The notes under the pieces were generated by a model. It saw only the letters and a program-made list of their open reading frames with translations. It made no database searches and was not told the DNA's origin. Shown here piece by piece: positions 29,378 through 39,067 of a stretch of DNA of 64,000 bases. This stretch comes from Staphylococcus cohnii subsp. cohnii (lineage in GTDB: Bacteria > Bacillota > Bacilli > Staphylococcales > Staphylococcaceae): the NCBI RefSeq assembly GCF_002902365.1, contig NZ_PPQC01000044.1:693-64692 (forward strand), written 5' to 3'. How positions within the stretch are numbered: position 1 is the first letter of the stretch; every line of letters begins with the position of its first letter. Both the position numbers and the translations under genes were made by a program.

Positions 29378-29412
29378 ATTACTTTTATAAATATGATACT
29401 AATGCAATTGAA

Positions 29413-29979
29413 TTATTCAGTTGTTTCAATTAGTCCATATTTGCCATCTTTTCTTTTATAGACAATACTTGTACCATCTGTTTCGCGATCTGTAAAAATG
29501 AAGAAATCATGGCCCAATAAATCCATTTGCAATACTGCTTCTTCAGAATCCATAGGTTTTAAGCTGAAATTTTTTGAACGAATAATCTCAATTTCACTAT
29601 CATTGTCATCATTTTGAAGTTTTTCTGCTTCTTGTTCTTCAGGTAATGATGCAAATGCTTCTGGTTCGTCATTCTTTCTATTTTTACGGTTTACACGCGT
29701 TTTATATTTTCTAACTTGTCTTTCCAATTTACTATTAATTAAATCAATACCAGCGTATAAATCATCATGACGTTCTTCCGCTCTAAGCGTAACATTTTTC
29801 AATGGAATAGTTACTTCTATTTTAGTTGCTGAGTTTTGGTACGTTTTAACTTTAACGTGTGCAGTCGCATTTGGCACATTGTTAAAATAACGTTCTAATT
29901 TACCAATTTTCTCCTCAATATAGTTGCGAATCGCATCAGTAATAGTGAGGTTCTCTCCGTGAATTTCAAATCTGATCAT
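29413..29979 (-). CDS. hpf: Long-form ribosome hibernation promoting factor
   Basis: It joins 70S ribosomes into inactive 100S dimers in stationary phase and stress. Residues 1-100 are the S30AE/HPF domain that sits in the mRNA/tRNA channel; a charged linker (about 100-130) leads to the C-terminal dimerisation domain (about 133-185, [22 protein letters not shown]). At 188 aa it is the long form typical of Firmicutes. It stands downstream of the comF genes and upstream of secA, as in S. aureus. Confidence 0.95.
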   Translation of the reverse strand: MIRFEIHGENLTITDAIRNYIEEKIGKLERYFNNVPNATAHVKVKTYQNSATKIEVTIPLKNVTLRAEERHDDLYAGIDLINSKLERQVRKYKTRVNRKNRKNDEPEAFASLPEEQEAEKLQNDDNDSEIEIIRSKNFSLKPMDSEEAVLQMDLLGHDFFIFTDRETDGTSIVYKRKDGKYGLIETTE

Positions 29980-30045
29980 AGTAATCGACTCCTTTAAAAC
30001 CTCTATATTGGTAATAGTGCTTATATCTATAATACCACGAATAAC

Positions 30046-30729
30046 TTACCGTGCAAACGTAAACACATCGAATTTTCTGATTTTTCTATCAAATAACAAC
30101 TGTCCTGCATTATGAACCGTTAAGCCTGTAGTATATATGTCATCTATCAACAAAATATTTTTTTCTTTTAAATCTACACATCGTGTTATTTCAAAAGGGT
30201 TCGGTCGTTGCATGCGTTTTTGTTTTCTTAATTCTGATTGTTTTATACTTGAGTGTGTAGCAAGTAGACAATGATATTTAACCTTTTTTAAGTCTAATAC
30301 TAATTGTATAGGATTAAATGTTCTTTCCATATCTCTATATAATGGAGACGGTATAGGAATAACGTAATCATATTTATAATGAGGCAATTTAACTCTTTCT
30401 GCAATTATTTCTGCTATCGCAACATCTCTTTTAAATTTATATTGTTGAAGCATTTCTTTTATAATGCCGTCGTATCGGTAAAAACAATACAATTTATTCA
30501 TTAATTTATATTTCGAAGATAATTCAGAACAATCTGAGCATAATTTTTCTGTTTTATTAAGTAACTTCATACATGTTGGGCAGCGATTTGTCGCATTTAA
30601 TTTCATCATATCCCATTGATGATTACAATTATGGCACAATTTTGAAGCTTTTTTATAAAAGGTGAATGCATTTAACGGTTCTGAATAATCAGTGTGACAA
30701 TATAAACATATCGCTGTCAGTCTATCCAC
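30046..30729 (-). CDS. comFC: ComFC, competence-associated phosphoribosyltransferase-like protein
   Basis: Needed for natural transformation in Bacillus, where it works with ComFA in single-stranded DNA import. N-terminal CxxC pairs (CLYC, CHNC, CPTC, CSDC) form zinc sites within the first 70 residues; the C-terminal half is a PRT-type fold with IPIPSPLYRD and the PRPP-loop motif LLIDDIYTTGLTV. At 227 aa it is intact. It overlaps the comFA 3' end by 13 nt, so the comFA frameshift may reduce its translation. Confidence 0.9.
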   Translation of the reverse strand: MDRLTAICLYCHTDYSEPLNAFTFYKKASKLCHNCNHQWDMMKLNATNRCPTCMKLLNKTEKLCSDCSELSSKYKLMNKLYCFYRYDGIIKEMLQQYKFKRDVAIAEIIAERVKLPHYKYDYVIPIPSPLYRDMERTFNPIQLVLDLKKVKYHCLLATHSSIKQSELRKQKRMQRPNPFEITRCVDLKEKNILLIDDIYTTGLTVHNAGQLLFDRKIRKFDVFTFAR

Positions 30730-31984
30730 CCTCTTTTTTTAGCAAGTTTATTCATTTTCTTTATCTGATATTGAGCTTGAAGCATAGACAGTGTGATGCC
30801 TTCATGCATACAAAAGACGCTTCCTGTTGGTGCTTTCGCTTTTCTTCCAACTCTACCTGATATTTGAATGATGGCACTCGTCTCAAACTGGTGGCTATTT
30901 ATGATCACAACATCGAGTTTTGCCATAGTAAACCCTCTTTCTAAAATAGTAGTGGTGAAAACAATAGCGTGTTCGCCATCTCTTAAACGCTTTACTTTAT
31001 CAAATCGAAAGACATCATTACTGTAGACATATATAAAAGATGGTAAGTCATCTTTATATAATTGATACAATTGTTTCATTAAAGTAATGTCGTTAAAAAA
31101 GACGAGCGTATATCGTTGTTGTCTGACTTGATGTTGTAAAAATCGTAATAATTGATATTGCTTTTTTTGGGGATTAATTCTCAAAAATTTAAATTGAGGT
31201 ACTGGTAAAGGATGTCTATGAAAGCGCGCGGGTAATTGAATGATTTCTATATTGCTGATTTGTCTAATTAATGATTTTGTGGGTGTAGCAGTCATTAATA
31301 TATGACAGTGTTTTAATTTCGAGGCATGCTGTAATGCTTTTATCAACGTTGGTTCTGTGGGTAATGGAAAGGCATCTACTTCATCTACAATAATTACATC
31401 AAAATGTTGTTTGAAACGATAAAGTTGATGAACTGTGGCAATAATAAAATGACCATTGAACTGTTGTTGAGAGGACTGATGTAACACATCTATTTCTTCT
31501 TCGCAGAATGCTGCTTTAATCCTCATGCTCACTTCTAAAACAACATCAACCCTTGGGACACGATTGCGACATTATAACCTTGGTTCCTCGCAAATTTAAT
31601 TCCTTCAAATATCATCTCAGTCTTACCTGCACCTGTCACAGCATGAAGTAACAGAGAATGTAAGCTTGCAATCGCTGATACAATTTTGTCGGATGCAAAT
31701 TGCTGTTGCTCTGATAATTTGAATGATAATTGATAATGGCAAGGCGTCACTACGTTATGACTTTCTATGATATAGACTTCGGTAATATTATCCATTCTAC
31801 CCATATTGATACAATTTCTACAGTAGACGATTGACTTATTTAATACCATAGATTGATATTTATAAAAATGCGTCGGTCGGCGTGAATGACATTGCGAACA
31901 CGTCCAATAGCCGTTTTCTAATTTAACACCTTTCGTCGTTTGTCTTATGCGTTCATCAGTTAATAAGGTCTTATCATTAATCAT
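30717..31984 (-). pseudogene. comFA: ComFA DNA-import helicase, frameshifted
   Basis: A membrane-associated DEAD-type ATPase pulling transforming DNA into the cytoplasm. The N-terminal part (31535-31984) has the four-Cys zinc site (CSQC...CRNC) and Walker A AVTGAGKTEM; the C-terminal part (30717-31532) has VIIVDEVDAFP and later helicase motifs ending with RVGRKAKAP. The two lie in different frames. At 31555-31557 the minus strand reads TCCC-AAGGG; one more C restores SPRVDVVLEVSMRIKAAF across the junction. So the gene has a single-base deletion (real or sequencing error) and would be about 422 aa when intact. Confidence 0.88.
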
Positions 31985-32238
31985 TCTTCCATAATATTTA
32001 ATCGTTTATTTCCTCCAAACTAAAAAGCGAGTCACAAATTAAACCTTACTTTAATTCCAAGACCCGCCATAAAATATTTGATTCATTGATTTATCGCACA
32101 AAAATTCAAACGCTAAACAACTCATTTGTCATCTTATTGTTGTCATTGCTGGCTGAATGAATAGTTGTATTTATAACAAGTGTTTCTCGCAAAATGCTAC
32201 TTTACTTAACATGATAAAAGTATTTTCGAATCTATCAT

Positions 32239-33102
32239 TTAGTCTGTACGTATGGATCTACCTGTGAAACCTAATCCCATACCACCTGGACCTAAATGCG
32301 CTGCGACTACAGGGCCTAAATAAGAACGATATAATTTATACTGAGGATAGTTCTTTTGTAATTCATTATACATCCAGTCTGTATCTTCTTGAACATCTCC
32401 ACCTATCACTAATAAAGTGACCTCTTCATAATCTTTAACGATTTCAATCACTTTATTGATAATTTCTTTAAGTGCACGTTTTTTAGTACGTATTTTTTCA
32501 TCAGGTAAAATTAAACCATCTTCGAATCTTAAGACTGGTTTCATTTTCAACATCGTACCAACCCACGCTTGAGCACCAGTAATACGACCACTTTTCTGCA
32601 AGTTTTTCAAATCGTCTACCATCAATCTCGCACCAGTGACTTCTCGCATTGCTTCAAGCTCTTTAATGATAGCCTGCGGTGTTTCATTTTGTTCAATGAA
32701 TTCAATAGCTCGTAATACGAAACTCCCCATTGCCATCGCTGAAATTTTCGAATCAAAAGTATGAACATTAATACCTTCAACCATTTCACCCGCTTGTGTA
32801 GCTGTTTGATAAGTACCACTGATACCTGAAGATAGGAAAACGCCTATGACATCTGTATAGCCTTCATCACGTAATTGTTCATATTTAGTTACAAATTCAC
32901 CGATTGCCGGTTGGCTTGTCGTAGGAATTGTTTTAGATGCTTTCATTCTTTCGTAGAATTCATCTGCTGAAATAGATGCATTTTCTTCAAAATTTTCACC
33001 GTTATCAAAAGTTACACTTAGTGGTGCAATATTTATATTATATTTATCAATTAATGTTTGAGATAGATAACTCGTCGAATCTGTTAATACAGCAATTTTC
33101 AT
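32239..33102 (-). CDS. DegV-family fatty-acid-binding protein (FakB-like)
   Basis: DegV/FakB proteins hold a fatty acid for phosphorylation by the kinase FakA, feeding exogenous fatty acids into phospholipid synthesis. The family landmarks are [12 protein letters not shown] at the N-terminus, [10 protein letters not shown] near residue 62, [15 protein letters not shown] near 90 and [11 protein letters not shown] at the C-terminus. At 287 aa the length fits. Two ATGs are adjacent to GAGGAGG; the second (33102) has proper spacing. S. aureus has two FakB proteins, and I cannot tell which this matches. Confidence 0.88.
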   Translation of the reverse strand: MKIAVLTDSTSYLSQTLIDKYNINIAPLSVTFDNGENFEENASISADEFYERMKASKTIPTTSQPAIGEFVTKYEQLRDEGYTDVIGVFLSSGISGTYQTATQAGEMVEGINVHTFDSKISAMAMGSFVLRAIEFIEQNETPQAIIKELEAMREVTGARLMVDDLKNLQKSGRITGAQAWVGTMLKMKPVLRFEDGLILPDEKIRTKKRALKEIINKVIEIVKDYEEVTLLVIGGDVQEDTDWMYNELQKNYPQYKLYRSYLGPVVAAHLGPGGMGLGFTGRSIRTD

Positions 33103-33239
33103 CATAATCCTCCTCAATTATACTCACAACTATGATACATTATTTTATATTAAAAGAAAATTTTTTTTACATTAAACTTGAATTCAGAACCGTGTATAAT
33201 ATTAGGTATTGATTGAAACTATGACTGGAGTGTTTAAAT

Positions 33240-33881
33240 ATGGATGAATCAATCATAACAATAAAGCAAGAACATATGATAGAAAATGTAATTAGCAAAT
33301 CGCGTTTTATTGCCCATATCAAACCTGTTGACTCTGAAGCAGAAGCTAAAGATTTTATCAACTTGGTAAAATCAGAACATCGGGAAGCAACACATAATTG
33401 TTCAGCCTATACGGTTGGAGCACAAATGAATATTCAAAAAGCAAATGATGATGGAGAACCAAGTGGAACTGCAGGCGTACCTATGCTAGAAATATTAAAA
33501 AAACTAGAAGTTCACAATGTTTGTGTCGTAGTTACGCGTTATTTCGGTGGTATAAAATTGGGTGGTGGCGGTTTAATAAGAGCATACAGTGGCGCTGTGA
33601 GAGATGTCATTTACGAAGTGGGTCGTGTTGCTTTACGCTCAGCAATACCAACTACAATCACGATTGATTATGATCTTACTGGTAAATTTGAATATGAATT
33701 AGCGCAAACATCTTTCTTCTTAAGAAACACAAACTACACAGACAAAGTGAGTTATCAAATAGATGTGGTAGAAGCGGAATATGATGATTTTATTGCTTTT
33801 CTAAATAAAATTACTTCTGGTAACTATGATTTAGTTGAACAAGAGATCATTCAGTTACCATTTGATATACCAACAACCTGA
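33240..33881 (+). CDS. IMPACT/YigZ-family protein (213 aa)
   Basis: The N-terminal UPF0029/IMPACT domain (residues 1-120) contains SRFIAHIKPVDSEAEA, DDGEPSGTAGVPMLEIL and the glycine-rich RYFGGIKLGGGGLIRAYSGA; the C-terminal part (about 135-205) is the ferredoxin-like DUF1949 domain. Bacterial YigZ/YvyE proteins are thought to act in translation or proteolysis-related control, without a firm activity. It is the only plus-strand gene of this block, between the FakB-like gene and tagO. Confidence 0.88.
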   Translation: MDESIITIKQEHMIENVISKSRFIAHIKPVDSEAEAKDFINLVKSEHREATHNCSAYTVGAQMNIQKANDDGEPSGTAGVPMLEILKKLEVHNVCVVVTRYFGGIKLGGGGLIRAYSGAVRDVIYEVGRVALRSAIPTTITIDYDLTGKFEYELAQTSFFLRNTNYTDKVSYQIDVVEAEYDDFIAFLNKITSGNYDLVEQEIIQLPFDIPTT

Positions 33882-34059
33882 AGTATAGTTATTTCAAATT
33901 ATTTATACGTACCATCTATCATAAATAATATCTATCCTGCTACAAAGATAAAAAAATGAAAAAACTTTGCTGATATGCATTGATATTTGTAATCAAAGTA
34001 AACTTTAAAAAAGTAAGTATATCAGTCGTTGCTTTAATTTATTGTTGTTCATAAAACAA

Positions 34060-34097
34060 AATTAGAACCTGAGATATTCATATCTCAGGTTCTAATT
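34060..34097. terminator. Bidirectional terminator between the YigZ-family gene and tagO
   Basis: Perfect 17-bp arms AATTAGAACCTGAGATA (34060-34076) and TATCTCAGGTTCTAATT (34081-34097), 10 bp after the tagO stop. A-rich flanks allow use on both strands. Confidence 0.85.
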
Positions 34098-34107
34098 GGT
34101 AGTCTAA

Positions 34108-35166
34108 CTATTCATCTTTTTTATGTCGTTCTTTATTTTCAATTAATTTTAAGAGTGGCCTATAATCATCATCTATTAATCCTGTAAATTCAACAATGAG
34201 TTCAATCGTAATGAGTATAAGTACAAGCATCATGAGTACGCCCCATGGTTGCGATAAATATAAAATAATACTTGAAAGACTAAATAACAATGCGATTGAA
34301 TATATCAGAATTACTGTTTGACGATGTGAATAACCTAACTCTAGTAATTTATGATGTAGATGTGACTTGTCCGCTTGCATAATACGTTGGCCCTTTTTCA
34401 CACGTCGTATCATAGCAAATAAAGTATCTATGAACGGTACTGCTAAAATCACAATCGGGAAGAATAAAGACACAAACGTAATATTTTTAAAACCTAATAG
34501 TGAGAGAAAACCAACAATAAAGCCAACAAGTAAAGCGCCGCTATCCCCTAAAAATATTTTAGCAGGATGAAAATTAAAACATAAGAAACCTAATAACGCA
34601 CCGATAAGTACACTACAGATCATAATTATAAATATATTTGCTTGTAGTATTGCGATAAAACCAATAGTCATCAATGCGATTGTTGCGACACCAGATGCCA
34701 AACCATCCAAACCATCAATTAAGTTGATTGCATTGGTGATCGCTACAATCCAAATCACTGTAATAGGAATGCCTAATATACCAAAATGTATTGTTGGTCC
34801 AATCGGTAAAGATATGAAATCAATGGTTACACCATAATAAACGACAACCAGTGCTGCAACTACTTGACCTAATAATTTTACGATTGGCGTTAGATCATAG
34901 ATATCATCTATCAATCCTACTAAGTAAATTAATACTGCCCCAATGACAAGTGGCTTCACCTCTGTTTCAATTGGATGTCCTAACCAAATCCCTAATAAAA
35001 AGGAAAGTAATATCACGGTACCTCCTAGGACAGAAGTTGGTTTTTTATGTACTTTCCTAAAATTAGGTTGATCGACAACACCCAATTTATGGGAAACCTT
35101 TATGACAATGGGAGTAAGTATTAAACTGACAATCATTGAAAAAATGATTAATAATAACGTATACAT
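34108..35166 (-). CDS. tagO: TagO, undecaprenyl-phosphate GlcNAc-1-phosphate transferase
   Basis: It starts wall teichoic acid synthesis by moving GlcNAc-1-P from UDP-GlcNAc to undecaprenyl phosphate at the membrane. It is a polytopic GT-4 enzyme (about ten hydrophobic segments) with the family motifs DDIYDLTP near residue 88, AINLIDGLDGLASG near 146 and FLGDSGALLVGF near 205, and a cytoplasmic KSHLHHKLLELGYS histidine motif near 265. At 352 aa it is full length. A perfect inverted repeat lies 64 bp upstream of its start. Confidence 0.95.
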   Translation of the reverse strand: MYTLLLIIFSMIVSLILTPIVIKVSHKLGVVDQPNFRKVHKKPTSVLGGTVILLSFLLGIWLGHPIETEVKPLVIGAVLIYLVGLIDDIYDLTPIVKLLGQVVAALVVVYYGVTIDFISLPIGPTIHFGILGIPITVIWIVAITNAINLIDGLDGLASGVATIALMTIGFIAILQANIFIIMICSVLIGALLGFLCFNFHPAKIFLGDSGALLVGFIVGFLSLLGFKNITFVSLFFPIVILAVPFIDTLFAMIRRVKKGQRIMQADKSHLHHKLLELGYSHRQTVILIYSIALLFSLSSIILYLSQPWGVLMMLVLILITIELIVEFTGLIDDDYRPLLKLIENKERHKKDE

Positions 35167-35572
35167 CAGTTCACCTTCATTATTTTAAGTCTTTATATTT
35201 TTGAATTGGAATTTAAAATCTCTATAAATATTCCAAATATGAAATCATATTTGGAATGGATATACACATGTATGTTTTTAAAACATAATTAAATTTATAT
35301 ATTTCGAGTAATTCTATAAACGATTCAATTAAGTCTATAATACACGATGTACTTTTAGTAATACAAATAGTAATGTAATCATTAGTAAGATTCAACGCAG
35401 AAATTCACTTTATTTTTTATAGAATAAACAATTTATTTATTTTACAATCACTCAAATAAGTATTCTAACATGAATTTTAAACAAATGTTATTAATTTCTG
35501 AATATCAATGATGACAAAATGTAACTTTTCACTTACAATGACTAAGTGTTTATTTAAAGGAGCGTAAGAAAA
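35167..35572. other. Divergent promoter region between tagO and gdpS
   Basis: About 400 bp, very AT-rich, without a gene. It must hold the promoters of tagO (left) and gdpS (right) and has one perfect inverted repeat at 35230-35257. Confidence 0.5.
35230..35257. promoter_or_regulatory. Perfect inverted repeat upstream of tagO
   Basis: Arms ATTCCAAATATGA (35230-35242) and TCATATTTGGAAT (35245-35257) with a 2-bp centre. With a 2-nt loop and no T run on either side it looks more like an operator than a terminator. The regulator is unknown. Confidence 0.5.
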
Positions 35573-36643
35573 ATGTTTGAAGCGATAATTTACAATATTG
35601 CGGTTACTGTCGCAGGAATTTATTTATTCCACCGATTACAGTACTCTGAAAATAAAAATATGGTATTTTCAAAAGAATACGTCACGATTTTAATGACCAT
35701 TGTAGCATTATTATTATCTGTAAAGCCTGTCCCTATCTTCAATGAATATGTACTCTATTTATCTTTTGTGCCGATTTTATTTTTAGGTAGATATACAAAT
35801 ATGGTTTATACAGTTTTAGCAGCGTTTATCGTGTCTTTAGTTAATGTATTAATTGGCGATTTTACGATTATAACTGCAATGATTTTAATTGTAATAGCCA
35901 TCATTGTCGGAGCAATAGGACCATTTTTAAAACAAAATGACATCATCTCATTACAAATACTCAACTTAATTACGCTAGTCATATTTGTCATCTTGTCATT
36001 TATCAGTCCATATTATGAATTTAAAGAAGTGTTATACATGATACCGTTATCGTTCATTTTAACAATCACTTCTTCGATTACATTCGTAGATATTTGGCAT
36101 TTCTTCTCTTTAGTAAACCGCTATGAGAATGAAGATAAATTTGATTATTTGACGGGTTTAGGCAATGTTAAAGAATTCGATAGACATTTGAATGAAACAA
36201 CACGTATTGCAGAAGAAAATGATGAAAGTTTAGGTTTACTACTCATCGATATTGATGGGTTTAAAGATGTTAATGATATGTATTCACATGATTCAGGTGA
36301 TGCTGTATTACGACAAATCGCACAATTACTGAAAAACTACGTCCCAGAACAATTTAGCATTTACCGTAACGGTGGCGAAGAATTTTCTGTAGTATTATAT
36401 GACTATACGTTAGATCAATGCGTTAAATTAAGTGAAAGTATCCGTAAAGGCGTGGAACAATCTACTTTCCATTTACCAAATAAAGAAATGATTAAATTAT
36501 CCGTTTCTATTGGTGTTGGATACTTAACTAAAGATGATTATAAATCTCAACGTACTGTCTTTAAAGTCGCAGATGATATGTTGCATATGGCTAAAAACGA
36601 AGGACGTAATCAAGTCATGTTTAATCCTATTGTTAAATTATAA
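35573..36643 (+). CDS. gdpS: GdpS-like GGDEF-domain membrane protein (356 aa)
   Basis: Five to six transmembrane segments fill residues 1-180; the GGDEF domain covers about 190-350 with [28 protein letters not shown] and the active-site signature NGGEEFSV (GGEEF). Staphylococci carry a single conserved GGDEF protein of this size, GdpS, which affects biofilm genes independently of measurable cyclic-di-GMP. Identity rests on size, domain layout and position beside tagO. It has a GGAG ribosome-binding site and a terminator 60 bp downstream. Confidence 0.88.
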   Translation: MFEAIIYNIAVTVAGIYLFHRLQYSENKNMVFSKEYVTILMTIVALLLSVKPVPIFNEYVLYLSFVPILFLGRYTNMVYTVLAAFIVSLVNVLIGDFTIITAMILIVIAIIVGAIGPFLKQNDIISLQILNLITLVIFVILSFISPYYEFKEVLYMIPLSFILTITSSITFVDIWHFFSLVNRYENEDKFDYLTGLGNVKEFDRHLNETTRIAEENDESLGLLLIDIDGFKDVNDMYSHDSGDAVLRQIAQLLKNYVPEQFSIYRNGGEEFSVVLYDYTLDQCVKLSESIRKGVEQSTFHLPNKEMIKLSVSIGVGYLTKDDYKSQRTVFKVADDMLHMAKNEGRNQVMFNPIVKL

Positions 36644-36704
36644 CTAAATAAAATGAAACCATTTTTAAGAATCTAGGACATAAATATCTCTGACTAAAAA
36701 AATA

Positions 36705-36740
36705 AGGGCCAATTTCTATTGAGAAGTAGAAATTGACCCT
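36705..36740 (+). terminator. gdpS terminator
   Basis: Arms AGGGCCAATTTCTA (36705-36718) and TAGAAATTGACCCT (36727-36740) with one mismatch, followed by TTCTTTAGTTTT. The CAATTTCTA core recurs in other terminators of this window. Confidence 0.7.
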
Positions 36741-36770
36741 TTCTTTAGTTTTATGAAATTTTATAGCTCT

Positions 36771-37375
36771 TTAAGCTACCATCTCTCTTATATTCAATGA
36801 TATTAATATAAAACCAAGTCCTTGTTTAACTTTATTTATGCCTCAAACTGATATTCGAGTGAAAACCAAAATAGCCTTCAAAAACCAAAATCTGGTTCTA
36901 CATCAATTTTTCTTTAACTGTAGATTTTTTAGTTTCTGGTTCTGAAAGCCTTTGGTTAATATTGGATTTTAAATATTCCCAGTTATAATTCTTCATTAAT
37001 TAAATCTTCGATTTCTTTATTTAAGTGAGTTCCTATTAAATCTATTTCCTCTTGAGTTAAATTTGTATCACTTTCTTGTTTAATATCAGGTATGATTTTA
37101 TTTTTTATAAGTTCATTGTACATTAACTTTGAATTTTCATTCATTTTTGTTTCGTAGTTTTGGATACTTCTTTTCCATACAAATGTATATTTATTGGCAT
37201 TAGCTCCTACCTTTGTACCATGAATAAAAAGAGATTTGTCATCAAGGAGAGATTGTTCAAGACACTGACTATGAAATTGAATAAAAAGTGATGACAATAA
37301 AGCGTCAGTTTTAGGGTTAACTCTAAAGCAATTGATTGCTTTAGAGGGAGGTATTTGGTTTTGAAAGAGGCAACT
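36771..37375 (-). pseudogene. Remnant of an IS1182-family (IS1272-like) transposase
   Basis: The minus strand reads PPSKAINCFRVNPKTDALLS and then LFIQFHSQCLEQSLLDDKSL, FIHGTKVGANANKYTFVWKR, the N-terminal third of IS1182-family transposases. After about 37000 the frame jumps to a C-terminal end with EPETKKSTVKEKL, a stop, then GYFGFHSNISV-stop-GINKVK and LISLNIREMVA, whose stop is at 36771-36773. Most of the centre, with the catalytic region, is deleted and several stops are present. It cannot make active transposase. I could not define terminal inverted repeats. Confidence 0.8.
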
Positions 37376-37460
37376 CGTTAATTTAATTTAGTTGTGTTTA
37401 TTAAATTATACGAAAATGCCTTGTTTTTTGAATATTAATATATTGAACCGATTTTGCATT

Positions 37461-37520
37461 GTGCTGACGCCCGGGGAATAGTATGTGTGAGAGACTACAG
37501 GCTCTAGCCATATCCCCAAT
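37461..37520. repeat. GC-rich inverted-repeat element
   Basis: A GC-rich stretch in AT-rich DNA, beginning GTGCTGACGCCCGGGGAATA. GGGGAATA (37473-37480) pairs with TATCCCC (37511-37517) and inside is GGCTCTAGCC (37500-37509). It lies beside the transposase remnant and looks like a dispersed staphylococcal repeat or IS end; I recall related sequence in coagulase-negative species but cannot verify it. Confidence 0.4.
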
Positions 37521-37779
37521 GTATTTCATCGCATCGTTCTTTTGAAAGTATAACTCTAAAAATAGTATTGTATATATACCAACACTCGTAAGATATAACA
37601 ATGCATAAGCATTCCTTCAATATTTTTAAAATTAAACATATCATTTACAAATTTAAGTTTGTTACAATATAGGATGTAATTATAATAACAATCTATACTG
37701 AAATAAATATTATTGAAAGTTACCTTAGTACACGGTAAACTTTCTATTGATTTATGAAAAATTTAGGAGGTGCCCAGCT

Positions 37780-38541
37780 ATGTCTGATTCGATCACTATC
37801 ATTGATGAAGATAAAGTGATTGACGTTGTACTCATTGCAGGCAGAATATTGCTTGAAAGTGGTGCTGAAACTTATCGTGTTGAAGATACGATGAATAGAA
37901 TTTCAGCAAGTTTTGGCTTAGATGATACATATAGTTTTGTCACGTCTACAGCGATTATTTTTTCACTCAATAATAGAACAAACACGAGACTTATCCGTAT
38001 ACGTGAGCGGACGACTGATCTAGAAAAAATTGCATTAACTAATAGTTTATCTAGAAAGATTTCTAATAATCAGTTAAGTATAGATGAAGCAAAATCTGAA
38101 CTTATACATTTACACCATGCATCATTACAGTTTTCATCTATCACTAAATTTTTTGCTGCTGCCATTGCATGTGGTTTTTTCTTATTTATGTTTGGCGGTG
38201 TTATGAATGACTTCTTTTTTGCAATTCTTGCAGGAGCTGGTGCATTTTTAACTTTTGATTTTGTTCAACGTTATATACAAATAAAATTCTTTTCGGAATT
38301 TATTAGTGCTGCGGTTGTTATTACAATAGCAGCTACATTTTCAAAATTAGGCATGGCAGCAAACCAAGATATTATTACCATTGCAGGCGTCATGCCACTA
38401 GTCCCTGGTATTTTAATTACAAATGCTATTCGAGACCTCATGGCAGGCGAACTCATCGCTGGTATGTCTCGTGGTGTCGAAGCGGCGTTAACATCATTTG
38501 CTATAGGTGCTGGTGTGGCAATCGTTTTATTAATATTTTAA
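37780..38541 (+). CDS. ThrE-type threonine/serine exporter, large subunit (253 aa)
   Basis: The DUF1212 half of the split ThrE exporter: a cytoplasmic N-terminal part (residues 1-115, with ESGAETYRVEDTMNRI near 25) and about five membrane segments (115-253, including MPLVPGILITNAIRD). The next gene encodes the partner half, as in many Firmicutes; a substrate of threonine/serine is inferred from the family. The ATG at 37780 follows TTAGGAGGTG; the frame opens 11 codons earlier at a TTG without a ribosome-binding site. Confidence 0.85.
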   Translation: MSDSITIIDEDKVIDVVLIAGRILLESGAETYRVEDTMNRISASFGLDDTYSFVTSTAIIFSLNNRTNTRLIRIRERTTDLEKIALTNSLSRKISNNQLSIDEAKSELIHLHHASLQFSSITKFFAAAIACGFFLFMFGGVMNDFFFAILAGAGAFLTFDFVQRYIQIKFFSEFISAAVVITIAATFSKLGMAANQDIITIAGVMPLVPGILITNAIRDLMAGELIAGMSRGVEAALTSFAIGAGVAIVLLIF

Positions 38542-38555
38542 AAAGGAGTGCTCAA

Positions 38556-39056
38556 ATGGTCATTGGCTACTATGTTTTACAATTTATTATTAGTTATTTA
38601 GCGACAATGCTCTTTTCTGTTATTTTTAACGCAACCAGACGTCTCCTTTTGGCTTGCGGTTTCGTTGGTGCTATGGGATGGATTATATATAAAGTGACAC
38701 TTGATATTGAACTAGGAAAGGTAATGGCTTCGTTCCTAGGAAGTTTTATATTAGCAATTATGAGTCATACCATGAGTAGACGTTATAAAAGACCAGTTAT
38801 CATTTTTATTGTGCCTGGCATCATCCCGCTCGTTCCTGGTGGACTTGCCTATGAGGCAACACGCTATTTAGTGAGCAACCAATATACACATGCTGTTAAT
38901 ACATTTCTCGAAGTAACACTTATTTCAGGTGCAATTGCCTTTGGTATTTTGTGTGCAGAGATTATTTATTATCTTTATACACGCATAAAACAACACATTG
39001 GCAAAATGAATGGTAAAATATATAAGAAATCATATAATATGAATAACAGAGCATAA
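38556..39056 (+). CDS. ThrE-type exporter, small subunit (166 aa)
   Basis: The DUF3815 half of the exporter, with four to five transmembrane segments and [20 protein letters not shown] near residue 92, mirroring the VPG motif of the large subunit. It begins 14 bp after that gene, with AAGGAGTG upstream, and is followed 11 bp later by pepT. Peptidase and amino-acid exporter in one operon suggest handling of peptide-derived amino acids. Confidence 0.83.
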   Translation: MVIGYYVLQFIISYLATMLFSVIFNATRRLLLACGFVGAMGWIIYKVTLDIELGKVMASFLGSFILAIMSHTMSRRYKRPVIIFIVPGIIPLVPGGLAYEATRYLVSNQYTHAVNTFLEVTLISGAIAFGILCAEIIYYLYTRIKQHIGKMNGKIYKKSYNMNNRA

Positions 39057-39067
39057 GGGGTGTTTTT

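Larger units (their letters stand above)
36644..37779. other. Gene-poor region with transposon remains
   Basis: More than 1.1 kb without an intact gene. It contains the gdpS terminator, a decayed IS1182-family transposase, a GC-rich inverted-repeat stretch (about 37461-37520) and the promoter region of the ThrE-pepT operon. Confidence 0.6.

Noticed and set aside
31535..31984. Two separate genes in place of comFA
   Set aside because: The two frames join into one family sequence if one C is added at 31555-31557, so they are one broken gene.
37401..37601. A 66-aa minus-strand frame
   Set aside because: It spans the GC-rich repeat, has no ribosome-binding site and no protein-like pattern.
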